Origin: Nothopassalora personata | Taxonomy: Eukaryota; Ascomycota; Dothideomycetes; Mycosphaerellales; Mycosphaerellaceae | NCBI GenBank assembly: GCA_033816765.1 | Contig: CM066296.1 | Coordinates: forward strand, 1,798,001-1,862,000 | Reading direction: 5' to 3' | Length of the DNA: 64,000 bases | Shown here: positions 31,860 to 43,610 of the stretch, piece by piece | Layout: the number at the start of each line of letters is the position of its first letter | How positions within the stretch are numbered: the stretch's first letter is position 1 | Notes under the pieces: generated by a model | Told to the model about the DNA's origin: nothing | The model's database searches: none | The model's input: only the letters and a program-made list of their open reading frames with translations | Position numbers and translations under genes: made by a program

Positions 31860-32411
31860 ATGACTCCTCCCTTCCATCGCCTGCTGGCGTTTTACTCGAA
31901 CCGCAACCAAAACGATACACGAACGATCAGACTACAGGATTCACTGAGAGGAAACCTCGCACTAGGTCTGGACTTTCCGGTCGCGTTGGGGATTGCTGTT
32001 GGACGGCATTTGTTCTTGAAGAATACAGGCTTCTTCTCGCTGAACATACACGTTCCGTCTGTATCATGGAAGGAAACGCCGTTGCATGGTGTGAAAGTGG
32101 ACGAGAAGAAGGATTATACGCTGGGTGAAGTGATGGGCATGGCGAGGGAAAAGAAAGGGCTCTTTGGTGCTGTGGATGGAATGGGGCTTTGGTCGCTGGC
32201 TGCGGATGTCAAGACAGGATTGGTCACGGGCGAGGATATCGTGGACTTTCAGGAAGGAAGATTGTTTGAGAGGATCGAGAAGAGGAGGAAGGATAGAAGC
32301 CAGGTACTGCCGCTTTGGAGAGGAGGGCCGATCTCTGTAGCTGCGCATTCGTGGGTTGTCCCAAAGATGTTTGGGGTTGAAGTGTACAGAATGGACGGGA
32401 AGGGTGACTGA
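31860..32411 (+). CDS. Caleosin-like (peroxygenase family) protein, 183 aa
   Basis: Single exon. DSLRGNLALGLDFPVALGIAVGRHLFL (about 27-53) matches the 'DTYRGFR.LGFN...' hydrophobic segment of caleosins. SLNIHVPSVSW (about 60-70) matches the 'I..NIH..KHG' block. DYTLGEVMGMAREKKGLFGAVDGMGLWSLAADV and TGLVTGEDIVDFQEGRLFERIEKRR match the C-terminal 'LT..E....D..GW.A..FEW......G.V.KEDIR..YDGSLF' region. The usual N-terminal EF-hand is absent, so this is a short form or the N-terminal exon is lost. In the family the membrane segment targets lipid droplets or ER, and two His bind heme for fatty-acid peroxygenase activity. H50 and H64 are candidates here, but the second family motif is degraded. Confidence 0.65.
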   Translation: MTPPFHRLLAFYSNRNQNDTRTIRLQDSLRGNLALGLDFPVALGIAVGRHLFLKNTGFFSLNIHVPSVSWKETPLHGVKVDEKKDYTLGEVMGMAREKKGLFGAVDGMGLWSLAADVKTGLVTGEDIVDFQEGRLFERIEKRRKDRSQVLPLWRGGPISVAAHSWVVPKMFGVEVYRMDGKGD

Positions 32412-32639
32412 GGATTCCGACCATATCGGAGAGAACGATAACTTGGCCATGTTGGATGTTGGACAACCGCCGTGAGTCTATAGACATGGTGTGCACTTTG
32501 ATGCTCGCTCCAGGCAGTAGAATCGGACTATGTCTTCCAGTAGGCTTTCGAGAGAACCCGGGACTGCATCGTAAACGAAAGGCACAGCCCTTCTGAGAGA
32601 CCACCTTGAGACATGGGAAGCTGGCAAACCTTGAACTGT

Positions 32640-33014
32640 GGATGAAGCTTCACCACTACATCGACCAGGAACATACTCGATGCGAGCAGCCTGGAAGCTC
32701 GTCGATTTATCGAAGCATCACCCGCGTTGCGATCTAAAGAGGTGTCCGTGGGCGAGATCTGGCATCGAGCCGATCGCGTGATACACGAAGAGCATGTCGA
32801 CCCGTTCGAGCTTGCTGACCAGCTGTCGATGCTCTCCTCACAGCAGGCTCAACAAGTAACACCTGGTGTTAAAAAAACCAAACTGGATGCCGAGGACATC
32901 CGAAGGTTGAGTTCGGCACATGACTGGTACGCGGCCATCTCCGTGGGTGCTGCCAAGTACTACTTGACACAAAAAATTGGTATCGAGTCAGGGGTGGCTG
33001 TTCCCGACAGTTGA
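32640..33014 (+). other. Open frame of unknown status, possible 3' exon
   Basis: The frame is open from about 32640 to the TGA at 33012-33014 and reads protein-like (EARRFIEASPALRSKEVSVGEIWHRADRVIHEEHV... HDWYAAISVGAAKYYLTQ) but contains no ATG near its start. It could be the last exon of a gene whose upstream part lies in 32412-32640, or a decayed copy. No family recognised. Confidence 0.3.
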
Positions 33015-35189
33015 GTGGCCGAGGTGTTGATGCGCAGCCATGGGAGTTAAAGCTGTGGCCATGCGCAGCAACTGGATAAACAATATTGATCGCCTGCCTG
33101 TAGAGGCGATTCTCTCACAATCGGCCGGAACTAGTCAGCACATACGGCTGTACCCACCGATTCTGTGATGTGGCGACTCGCATCAAAAATCGCAGCGATT
33201 CGAGTGGTCTGCAGAAGTCTCTACTGAGCAGCCTTATCCCTGGTGGTAAAATTCCAATGCGGCCATCGCGTGGTTTGCCAGTTGACTGGAATGTGCAAAT
33301 TGTTTTCGATGATCGGGCTCGGCATGCCGATGTACCGGCCGGGCTTGAGGCCGAAAGCAAGCTCACGATTGTGTTATTGTTTCGCGTTAACGCGATTGGC
33401 TGACAGCAAAGCTTCCTACCAAAAGAGCAATTCTTCTGCTGGTTCCGTACCATCTTGACGCAGGGAGCAGTGGGGGAGGCGATTCCGGGAGGCTCAACTG
33501 TCTCCCGAGGCAACTGCACCCGTCCCGTGAACGTGGAGTTGGTAGAGCCACCTAGCGCGGGCTCGAGTTGAAAGTAGTGGCCCAAGATGGATGATATGCC
33601 GGAAGTCATCCTGCTTGAATAGCCCCCGCAAACAGAACGAGAACGACCCTCGTACGCAGACTCGAAGCCAAAATGGTTGCCGGCACCGAGGACCAACGCT
33701 TGTCTGTGAGTACACGCTACTGTGATGTTTCCTTTTGCCTTGGTTGCGAGACGCATGGAAGCTTCCACGACGGTAAGCCGAAGCTCTGAAGTTACCACGA
33801 AGAGCTTGCTGTGGGCACTCAAATGCTGCCGGGAGGTACAGAAGCTACTTTTGACCTCACTTATCCTCTTGGAGAGGTCTGCGGCACAAACGACTGGAAC
33901 AGGGAAAGTGCTCGAGCGACAACGAGAGACACACCACAAGTGCTGCACCTGACCTCCATTCGTCCACTCCGACATCCTCTGGCAGCAGATCGACCATTTC
34001 AAATCAACATCCACGACGACTGATACGCCTTCCTCGGAGAGCCTAGCCAGAAATCGGGCGCACCGCGGTCCGAAAGTGAATGGTCGCCTGGCTGCCGCAC
34101 CAGCAGCGCCGCTTAAAGGATCTAGCTGCTAGCTATTTAGACGGGTATTGCGGACTATACAAACCTTACGCTTGGGGCAAGACGACTTCTCGATCCGACG
34201 GATACTTTCCGAATTGCTCTCAAAACGCCCTGATGCTGAAGGGTCGTGTGGGTATGACGATCGAGGTCGTGGCCGTGGCAATGTCTGGTAGCGTTTGTCG
34301 CCTGAGAAGGTCAGCCAGCTAGCGCACAAAATCGATCTTCTCCGATTTCATAGGCGGCCGGAAGGAAAGTGAGACCTGATGTGGTATCGACGTCGCGGTT
34401 AGAGGAGTGCCTTTCGGAGCTAACCTGTCCGCCTTGAGATTTCGGGATCAACCGCGTGGTGTGTTGATGCGATCGGTACGTTCGGCCATCTTTGCCGGGA
34501 GCTGGATGCACATGGATGTTCAGACAACGGAGAGTGACCGATTACAATGCTCGATGTGCACAAGCATAGTCGTGGTGTTTGACGATGATGATAAGACGGT
34601 AATGTGGGGTGGTGAGGGTAGATTATTAGCAATAGCACCATGTCTAACTACTCATATCATTCCTTCCATCCATCAAAAAAAGGCTGTCGAAGCCGACAGC
34701 CTGCAGGCTGATTATTGTTGCGTCATCGTCGGCATCACAGCCTGGTTATGCAGCTGGTTTGTGTTTACAAGACCGCGCCGTAAAGCAAAGCGGCTACCCA
34801 CAATCGATAGTCCGTTGCCTCGTCGCTCCCCATGATTTCGACGCACCCATTGCTTGCGCGTTTGCCTCCCGTATACTGTGGGCGAGTGCTGCACATCGTC
34901 GGAGCACGTTTTTCTCCCACCCCACAAAAGTCATCCAGTAACGCCGTCATGTAACCCGTGGTATCTCTAAGAAATCGTCGCCTCATCCGGTACTCCCCCA
35001 TCCCAAGTCATAGTCGAACTTTTTACGCTCACTCAGTGGTATTGAAGAGCCCGATCAAGCCCGCGAGCTTGCGAAATATCTTTGTAACATGTCGCATCCT
35101 CTGCAGGAGGCAGGCAGAAAGAGATTCGATCCAGATCGTCAATATAGTACAGGAAGAATGGAAGGTCCGGTCACGCACGGGGGGTTGGA
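33015..35189. other. No confident gene; scattered short frames
   Basis: Several plus-strand pieces look protein-like but cannot be joined: 33140-33403 (STYGCTHRFCDVATRIKNR...), 33673-34022 (MVAGTEDQRLS...ELAVGTQMLPGGTEATFDLTYPLGEVCG..., with an in-frame TGA) and 34080-34322. They may be remnants of one or two decayed genes. A perfect 9-bp hairpin, AGGCTGTCG-AAGC-CGACAGCCT, lies at 34681-34702. Confidence 0.3.
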
Positions 35190-36517
35190 TCAGTCCGAAG
35201 CTGCGGCGTAGTTGAAGAAGTCCGAGTCATTCCAGTTTTGCTCAGCGGCAGGTGTCACTTGACCGCTGTTTTGGGCGGTGTTGGCCCCGCTGCCGAAACC
35301 GAGGTCGAAAGCATAGGCTGGATCGTCAAAGTGGCTCATGTCGCCGTAGCTGTCAAAGTCGAAATCGAGGGTTGCAGGTGCGCTCAGGGCAGACAATGGC
35401 TCCGACTTGATCTCTCCTTGGCTGCCCATCGGGAACTGTGTGAGCGTCTGGTTCAAGCCTTGAGGGCACGTCGGCGAGTTGCCGCTCGAGTCTCTCTTCT
35501 TGCCGTTGGGGTTGTAGCTGTATGATCCGGCTGTCATGCCAGGAGCCAGATGAGATGCGTAGCCGGCGAATTGTGGAATATCCAGAAGCTGTTGAGTCTC
35601 AGGCGGTAGCTTAGTGGTCAGTGGGTACATCGACTGCTCGTACGGGGTGGAGCCGGGTGTAGGCGACCCTGTGGATAGCCGTAGACCTTGTGGGAGATGT
35701 GCTGCATGGTGAGGGGACATGGGTTCCTGCTTCGGGGATGTCGCCTTTTGCACGGTCGCATCAGGTGACGGAGGCTGGCTGGCTCCGGTACTCCTCGCAT
35801 GCGATGCAGTTGGAGACGGTGATTGACCCGACGTGTGACGACCTTCGTTAACTGCAGTGGTCGTCGATTTCTGTTCTGGGGACTGCTGGTAGTGCGCGAA
35901 CTCGTGCGGAGATGCAATGGATGCAGATCGACCATGTGAGGCTGGTCGCATTTCTTGCGTAGGCGTCGATTGCTGGAAGGGCATCCCACTGAATGGCCCG
36001 CTCATAGCCTGCGGTGACATTGTCCCGGTGTAGCCTTGCTGCATCATCGGATTGAAACCAAATTGTTGGGCGTATTGATTATTCTGGTTGGCCTGGTAGA
36101 TGACCTGGTGTAGGTAATTCCTGACACCAATTTGGCCAGCAAGATAGCTATTCATGCGATCGCCGAAATTGGTGTTGAATGCGAAGTTTGGGTTCAGTGC
36201 GTTGATGCGTCTGAATTGCATCGGAAGGTCATCATCCTCTTCCTCGTACATCTCCTCGTTCATCACATCTTCCTCGCGAACACGAAGCGAACGACCGGTG
36301 CGCTTCTTGTGAATTTCTGATGCTCGTCGTGCTGATTCGACACGGGCTTCCAGGCTACGATCGCTTCGTCGAGATGCTGCAATGTAGGCCCTGGACATAT
36401 CGGTCAGTAGGTTACACCAGATGGAATCCGCTCGCGCTCGTACCTTTCTTGATTTTCCTCATGCGTCCGTTCGGTTCGAACGGGTCGAGTGACCGGCGGG
36501 GAGCGGATAGGAGGCAT
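35190..36517 (-). CDS. Conserved fungal Q/S/P-rich protein, two exons, 424 aa
   Basis: Exon 1 is 36517-36444 and exon 2 is 36390-35190. The 53-bp intron has GTACGA, a CTGAC branch and TGTCCAG. The spliced N-terminus reads MPPIRSPPVTRPVRTERTH, then ENQERAYIAASRRSDRSLEA, then a basic helix (ESARRASEIHKKRTGRSLRV) and an acidic patch (EEMYEEEDDDLP). I recall this block as strongly conserved across ascomycetes but cannot give a proven function. The rest is low-complexity (Q, S, P, N), and the C-terminus is acidic and aromatic (LDFDFDSYGDMSHFDD, WNDSDFFNY), like a transcription activation domain. A regulatory nuclear role is plausible inference. Confidence 0.8.
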
Positions 36518-37291
36518 GATGGTCTCGAGGGAGTGAAGTCGACTGACTGATCACGTCGAGCTGTGTAAGGTCAACATCCCGCGGGACTGGGGAAGTGTGT
36601 CACCGGGTTGCACGTTGAGATGGAGTGGATATATTCACCTTACAATTGACGGTCAACGACACTGGTTGCTTTCCAGTGGGGGTGAGAGCGTGGCCAAGGT
36701 ATCGCTGTTGGGCGTGCGGGGGCGCGTGAATCTCCCTGGAGAGTGGCGAGACGGTCCCGATGATTGCGATTTGCGGCTTCTGACGGAACAGCTGCCAGGT
36801 CTTCAGGTCGTCTGATAAGCAACGGTGATGTTGAAAGACCAAACTATACTGAACAGATAGCGGGCGTCTGGGTATAGCGGAGGAGGGAGGAGAACGCGGT
36901 GAGTAGCGTTGCTGAAGGAGAGAGAGATAAAGGCAGCGCGGCGGAGAGACTCGACGCGCCAACGCCTCCGTCGTTCGCAATCGAGCGGCTGGCGCAGTAG
37001 CTGCCAGGCTAATCCCACGCAGATGCCTATCACCCTGTCTGCTCCGCTTTTCACTTCCTCGTACAGGCAATAGCCGAGCGATTCAATCTTGTCCCGTCAC
37101 GGCGTGTACGCGAGCTCGCGACTTTTCTCCCGTCGCGCTGCTTTGTGATTGGCCACGCGGGGCAGAGTGGGACTCGGATAGACTCTAAGATCTGGTCCAC
37201 TACGGGCAACCCGGCAACCCGGCAACCCATCGTGCCATGCCGTGCCTCAGATCTCAACTCGGATGAGGCTATCCTGTTTGCGGTAGGATTA

Positions 37292-37322
<31 letters not shown>

Positions 37323-40300
37323 AGATTGCTGCTGCTGCTGCTGCTGTGTGCGCTGCCATTTTTGACTATGGGCAAAGCTCATCAGATCATAGTTCTATGG
37401 CTCGTGGTCTGCTGTCCGTCGAAGCAGAGAGCACCACCACGCAGAGCAAAGCCGATCCAATAGAAAGAACTATGAATGGCGATCTTCTTGACCCGTGTCA
37501 GCAGCACTGCTGAGCCACGCTGCTGGTAGACTATGTACATACATCGTACCCACCGGCCGCTTTGCTGTTGCACAGCGACCGCTGTCGTCGCTTCGCACAG
37601 ATGATGAGTGTTTCCCACGCGCGTGCGCTTGCGGTTAGAGGTCCACCTGTTGATCGTACCACGGCAAAGGACTGGGACAGTAGCGGCATTCAGTTGGGTT
37701 GCGCCACGGACAATGTGTGGTGGCGTAGGGGAACCCAGTTTCACTGGACACGGCTTCTGCACCGGACGACAAGCGCGATCGAGTCTCGATCCCGCTTTAC
37801 TCTGAACGGCTAGACGTGTGCAATGTCAGATTGGCTTTTTGGGACAGGGCAAAGATGTGCGTCCGACTTGAACACAGACTTTCGCCCTGATCTCATGCCG
37901 TCTTCAGGAATATCGCTGTCCGCCTGAGTTCTGCTGGATAGCTGATCGCCCCTGCGCTGGCCTTCAACCGGACCGCTATCTGCATCTGGTGGGCTACTTC
38001 TCCGCACAGTCCATGGAACAGCCTCGATTTGGAAGACCCACGCTTCCTTGACGAATCCAGAAGATGTCACTGCCGGGCAGACACAGAGAGAGAGAGCCTG
38101 AAATATCGGAATGGATGCGGCGGCATTCATCTACGGTAAGATGCGCCGAGGCTGCTGACCGCCAAGAAAGCGGTGGATGCTTCCCCATGGGAACTCGCAC
38201 TTCGAAGAGGACACCGGCATAATCGTTATCGTCAAGGCAACGGTACCATCCTGCACGCTTCATACATCCGCCACGGCCACGTTGTGCAGTCATTGTGGTC
38301 TGATAAGCGCTGAATGGGTGCTTGTGCATTCCGCGCTGACCTTGCGTGTGGAGCACCTATTTTCCCACGCCGCCCATGGCGAGGTACCCAGACACCCCTA
38401 TGGACCGCAATACCGCATGCTCGGGAGGCTGCTGAGCAGGAATCCATCTCTGAGCTGATACAGACACGCTGATATCCCCAACAGCTAGCTTCATGCAAGC
38501 TCGGACTCTGCCCCATGCGATGCCGGGACTTTTCATCGAATCAGTTTCGTTCATTCCATTTCAATCGATCTCTAACAGGCCCCTACAACCTTCCGGTCCT
38601 TGTGGGATTGGCTTTAGACGTTCTGGGTTTGGTATAGCAAGGCTTCATCCGGCACGCGCATTGCAACGAATATGGCTTGCATCCGAACTCACACGACTGC
38701 CTTGATGACCTGTATCACATACCAGGAACAGGCGCGTGGCGATTGTATCCACCCGATTGCATACGCGAAGTCTCATGCTGCTGCTGAGCATCTCACTTTT
38801 CTCATATGCTCGTACCAAGATCTCGGATGGAGGAGCTTCCAAGATGTATATATCCCGCAGACGTTCGCCCGGCGCCCGCTAGACTGAGGAACTCTTCGTG
38901 CCTGTATGAAGGAGCGGAGAGCCGAAATGGGTGATGTGCTTGGCATTCCGGCCCAACGATATCGACTCTTTCATTGGCTTCCACAATGCCATCAGCACTG
39001 CTGCACGAAGAGATGAGTGCAGCGTGTCGAAGGAGTAACAGAGTCGGCTGATAAGAGTCTTCTTTGCAATGATCCACCAACGAATCTTTGTCAACGCACG
39101 AACATGTCTCAAGTACGCACGCACAAGTGTCAAGTAAGTCCCTTACCGCATCCCCATCGCCCAATTCCACCAGAATCAGTTCCACGCTTCCAATCATGCG
39201 ATGCACATGACACCTCCCAAGGCATGTCCACCACCTGCAGGATCATCTCTAGCCCAACATCGCGCCATTCGCACATGAAGAACCGCACACCTCACATGAC
39301 CCAGCCCTTGTGGCCAGTAGCCCCACGACCCAGTTTCTCGAACCAGTCCCATCAGATGCTTACCAACACATGGCCGCTCTCCCATAGCACTAGCCAGTTT
39401 TCCACACCGTCGGTTTGTCCCCGCAGAACATAGAACATCTCGCACATGCTGTATGTGGGAGTCATGCAGGTACAGAACAGGGCATCCAAGCACCAAGCTA
39501 TGTATATCCCTCCCATGCACCATCTATTCCTCTCCACCCAGACGCCTTCACTGCCGTTGAGCAGGCATCGAGATCACGCTCACCAAGCAATCCATACATC
39601 CACCTGCCTGCCTGGAGCGTCCTGCCAGCCTGCAAGTTCGTTGAGGAAGCCTCCGCACCGGGGTCCAAGTTCCGTTGGAGGCAGGCGTTGCGATTACTAG
39701 CGTCTGAACGGATGCATGCTATGGCGTTCGCACGTGCTGAATGCTGTGGGACGTTTCACGAAGCCTTTGTGCCCAGTGCGGCGTGCCGGGTCCATGGTGG
39801 GGGATGCGAGGTGAGGCCAGATTTAGGTAGCCGTGATCCGGAGGCGGGATTGTGATCAGGGATCTCATGGAGGGTACTCGAAGGGCGGATTGGAGGAAGT
39901 TTGGTGGGATCGGCTGGTGTGATGGTTGCAGATGGTAGTGTTCATAGGAAGTTATAGGTGAAGTTGGTATAGTGGGGATCTGTGGAAGTGAGTGTGTAAT
40001 TGTGCTTTCACTCATTTGAATTCATGTCAAGGTTTGGCAGGGCGAGGCATGAAGAATGTGTCATCGTATCTGCGCGTGTTCCAAAGTGACGCTGTTGCGA
40101 GGATCATGCAGTCATTGCCAGACGGTGTTACTGGTCCAAGCTGCGGCGGTCTCGTGTGTAATGGAAACGCTCATGTTCATACATCCAGGCTATCCTGATT
40201 CGCACCATTGAGGCGAAGGATATCTATGTCCCAGTCGAGATGTGCCTGCCGTTTGGGTAATGCGCCATGACTCCATCCCTTCCCAAGCTTTTCAGCGAGG

Positions 40301-40404
40301 ACCGTCTGGCATAGTGCTTCAATAGCCTGATATCGAGGTGACCTCGTCAAAGCCGATCCTCTCTTGCTGGATCTGCAACTGATGACTGCTCTTCATCCAC
40401 ACGT
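36518..40404. other. 3.9-kb stretch without a convincing gene
   Basis: The first few hundred bases upstream of 36517 would be promoter of the Q/S/P-rich gene. The rest holds three CGGCAACC-type units at about 37204-37228, (CAT)n at 37294-37322 and (GCT)n at 37328-37346. Many 60-150 codon frames occur on both strands but overlap each other and are rich in His, Cys, Ser and Pro, with no domain. No tRNA was seen. Confidence 0.5.
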
Positions 40405-40964
40405 CTAAAATCCCCGACCACGTCCCCTTCCTCTGCCCCGTCCTCGGCCTCCACCACGAAGTCCACCCCGTCCGCCTCTCATGGCACCCGGACCACCACT
40501 CTTGTCTTGCTCCTTCCGCGCCTTGTTCTTCGGCTTCGGCGTATCGTCAATCAAGAGTGTGTCCAGCGGTAACGAGTCCGGAAGAATGTAATATCTGATT
40601 TCGCTGCCGCGGATGGAGATGTGGTCGAGGCTGATTTGCGAGCCGCCTTTCGGGGTCATCTTGGCGTTGCGGAGGTTGGTGTTCATCTGCGGCGAGACGG
40701 AGGCGATTGTGCCTTGGACGATGGTGCCTGCGGTGGAGCGTCAGGTGGTGTTGAGGGAGGGCGGTGGTTGGATGCAATATTGGACTTACCCGTCTTCAGC
40801 TCGATGGTGACGGTCTCGTTGGTGCACTTCATCAAGAACCTACCCATCGCCGGTCAGCCAGGCTCGACCGAGTGTAGCCTTTGAGCGTGTCGTTCAGCAT
40901 GCATATACCATACAATACTGTGCTTGCTTCGCCGTGGGAGATGCGCTTACCTGACGAGCTTCAT
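40405..40964 (-). CDS. SMD1: Small nuclear ribonucleoprotein SmD1, three exons, 128 aa
   Basis: Exons are 40964-40951 (MKLV plus AG), 40839-40790 and 40727-40405. The introns (111 and 62 bp) have GTAAGC/GGGTAG and GTAAGT/CCGCAG borders, and the total of 387 nt is in frame. The product reads [80 protein letters not shown] and ends in a GR-repeat tail ([14 protein letters not shown]). Both Sm motifs are present, and the RG tail is the usual site of arginine dimethylation. SmD1 is part of the heptameric Sm ring of spliceosomal U snRNPs. It is the gene nearest the right border of the island. Confidence 0.97.
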
Positions 40965-41220
40965 GTTGGCGGTGGGCGCGTCGTTTCGCGAGGAGATGGC
41001 CGGTGTGCGGGTCTTGTGTGTTGGTGCTGACGACGCGGTGATATGAGTCGAATTGTGTGAGTTGGCGCAATATTTGTTTAATCAGTCAATGAATGTTTCT
41101 TCCCATCAACGCGAAGTCGTCGCAAAGTCTGTTTGCACTTAGAGCTAGCTGGTCCGTGCTGGATTTTGATGTTGCTTAGAACTACCTCCTACTTACCTCA
41201 GTAAACTCAGACTCGCCGCA
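40965..41220. other. SmD1 upstream region and right border of the gene island
   Basis: This is the promoter and leader of SmD1. Normal composition ends near 41,220, after which CA and TG become rare. Confidence 0.5.
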
Positions 41221-42495
41221 GGAATTGGCTTTGGCTTCGCCTAGCGCACGCGCTAGGCTCGCTTAAGCTCGCTTTAGCTTCGTTAAGCACGGTTCTGCAC
41301 CGTTTAGCTAATTAGAGGGCTAGGAGCGCTAATTCGCGTAGCGAGTCTAAGAGCAAATAGGGCTATTTTAGTATATACGAATTTAGCCCTATGTATAAAC
41401 AAGCACTATTATATTCGAAGGCATATATCTCTATTACTATGTTACTCTATCGCCTTAATAACTACTATATTTAATAGCGTACGCTTAGCACTTTTAATTA
41501 AATTAATAATAGCGTCGTCTACTTAATATAATTACCTATAATCGCCGTCTACGCGGTACTAGTCCTTACTATACGCCTTCGAAGATATAGAGTTAGAAGA
41601 ATCGTTAGACAAGTACTCCGATACCGATAATAACGCCCCTAATAGCGACAAAGAGGAGGACTATATTAGATTCCCTCCGGTTATACTATAAAGTCTATAC
41701 GCGCCGCGTACTACGGAGCCTACGCGGGTATAGTAACCTAGAGTAAGGAGGAGGTATATACGACGGTAGGACGATAATATATCTACGTAGGAGAAGCTAT
41801 AATCTATCGTTAATCTCCTACGAAGCTATAATTAGAGTCTATATAAGTTCCTAAAGGCCTAGGTCGGAATAGTAGCCGGCACTTCAAGCTATAGCGTAGT
41901 ACTTACGTTAAAGAACTATACTACGATCCTAGCTCGTCGGACTGTATTACGTCGCTCTATTAAACACTAGTCGCTTAACGCCGTATTATACGGACGAGGT
42001 TCTTAATATAACTAGATACCTACATCTTATACAATCGCTAAACTTAATAACCTCGCGTAATATTATCCTTTTAGTACCTTTAAGTTAACCGGCGGTACTA
42101 ACATCGACAGTTTAAATAATATAGACTACGTAGTAGTATATAAGATTATTAAAACTAGTACTCTAGCCTAGTACTAAATGTTACTGCATTTTATAAGTAA
42201 TTTTCAATTATACTAGACGAGCTAGTTTCGAAGCGATATATTAGATTGATCCGTACAATAGCGTATGTTCTTCGTTACGGTATCGGTATTATACTCGAGG
42301 ATAGCTAAACGATCTAACACCTTCTATTCGCTCGTGTCTATATATCTATAAGGATCTAGTACAAAGCGACGGTATATAGACGTTTTATATAGACTAGGCA
42401 TCTATTAGAGCTATACTACTAGTAATCGCTTATTAAATAGCGTTATAGAGTATAGTAAGGTACGTAGGACGAGTCTATTACTATACGTAATAGTA
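41221..42495 (+). pseudogene. RIPped repeat, 5' part of the DUF6589-type element
   Basis: It starts with a GC-rich stretch containing ACCGTTTAGCTAATTAG (about 41302-41318), the reverse of a motif repeated at 47.5 and 60.6-60.9 kb. From about 41570 a plus frame reads acidic sequence (EDIELEESLDKYSDTDNNA, then EEDYIRFPPVIL) with RIP stops. I infer that it continues, past two later insertions, into the DUF6589-like region at 44.4 kb. Confidence 0.4.
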
Positions 42496-42500
42496 CGTTG

Positions 42501-42883
42501 TGTTATTGTCTCGTTCCATGGCTAGTCTCAAAAGAGAGATAAGTCAAGTCACGTGGCGGTATTATTCTTTGGAGAGGCTGAAGCAAGCTGAGCGAAGATG
42601 AATGATAGGAATAAGAGTTGTATTCCAATCAGTGAGATAGTAACATGAGTTGAACGCATTAGAACCATAAGGGTTTCTAGCGTTCCTAAATACAAAGGAG
42701 ATTCGTAGATCTCGGTGATCAGTCTGATCAGTCTGAGCATGAGCAGTCTGATCAGTCTGAGCATGAGCAGTCTGATCGCTCCAAGTCTGAGCGCTCAGGC
42801 AGGATGAGTCACGTGTTCGTCTTTGAGTCACGTGTTCGTCTTGTCATTATGATTCCAGGGTCCATGGGAATCATTCCGTAACA
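42501..42883 (-). mobile_element. Solo LTR of the gypsy-2 family, little affected by RIP
   Basis: It begins TGTTATTGTC and ends TTCCGTAACA, with the 5-bp target duplication CGTTG at 42496-42500 and 42884-42888. From about 42660 on it aligns with the gypsy-2 LTRs; where it has TCA, TGA and GCA they have TTA, TAA and GTA. There is no internal sequence, so recombination between LTRs probably removed it. It has two copies of GAGTCACGTGTTCGTCT (42803-42843), each with TGAGTCA (AP-1/Gcn4-type) overlapping CACGTG (E-box). Confidence 0.85.
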
Positions 42884-42994
42884 CGTTGTAGGCGTGCTAT
42901 TAAATAGCTACTACGTCTTTATAATACTTAATCGCTATTTTGCCTTATATCCGTATATATATACCTACCGATTTATATGCTCGCTACGCCTCTA

Positions 42995-43320
42995 TACGGT
43001 TTAGAACGCTTTACGACTACAATCGTCTACGAGCTATATAGCTAGCTTCGTACGGTTTAGAATGCTTTATAACTACGGCCTTCCTCGAGCTATAGCGTTA
43101 AGATACCGGTTCTAATAGACATATACTATTTAGAACGCTTTATAACTACGGCCTTCCTCGAGCTATAGCGTTAAGATGCTAGTTCTAATAGACATATACC
43201 GTTTAGGACGCTTTATTAGTATAGCTCCCTTAAGCTATATAGTAGGCCTTATATAATAGCGGCTATGTAAATAGATCTATATACTTTAGAACGCTTCGTA
43301 ACTATAGTCCTCTAGAGCCG
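42995..43320. repeat. Degenerate minisatellite, five units of about 56-84 bp
   Basis: Units begin with a CGGTTTAGAACGCTTTA-like block at about 42995, 43051, 43124, 43197 and 43281. Units 2 and 3 are nearly identical over 73 bp (…ACTACGGCCTTCCTCGAGC…). Confidence 0.7.
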
Positions 43321-43610
43321 CAAAGCTATTATTATATCGAGTCTATAGCTAATATCCGCGTTAGTAGATGTACCTCCGTACTATAGGCTATAACGAGTAG
43401 ACGGTACTTAACTACGATAACATAAACTTTAAGGATCCTACTCGCTACGAGGTATTAGGCTATAAGGTAAAGTAGCGTACTATAACTACTACTTAGGTCG
43501 TCTATTGTTCTACGATTCTAGCTTCTAGCCTAATATAAGATATATATACTCCGTCCGCTTCCCTCGATATAGATAACATCTATAATACGCCTAGGCTCTA
43601 GAATAATAGT

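Noticed and set aside
33115..34014. 299-codon open frame on the minus strand
   Set aside because: No ATG at the start, Cys/Ser/Arg-rich without domain, and more protein-like plus-strand pieces overlap it.
34681..34702. Transcription terminator
   Set aside because: Intrinsic hairpin terminators are not used by fungal RNA polymerase II, and no gene ends there.
39017..39855. Plus-strand frames of 138 and 146 codons
   Set aside because: His/Pro/Ser-rich composition, opposing frames of similar length, no start context or introns that make sense.
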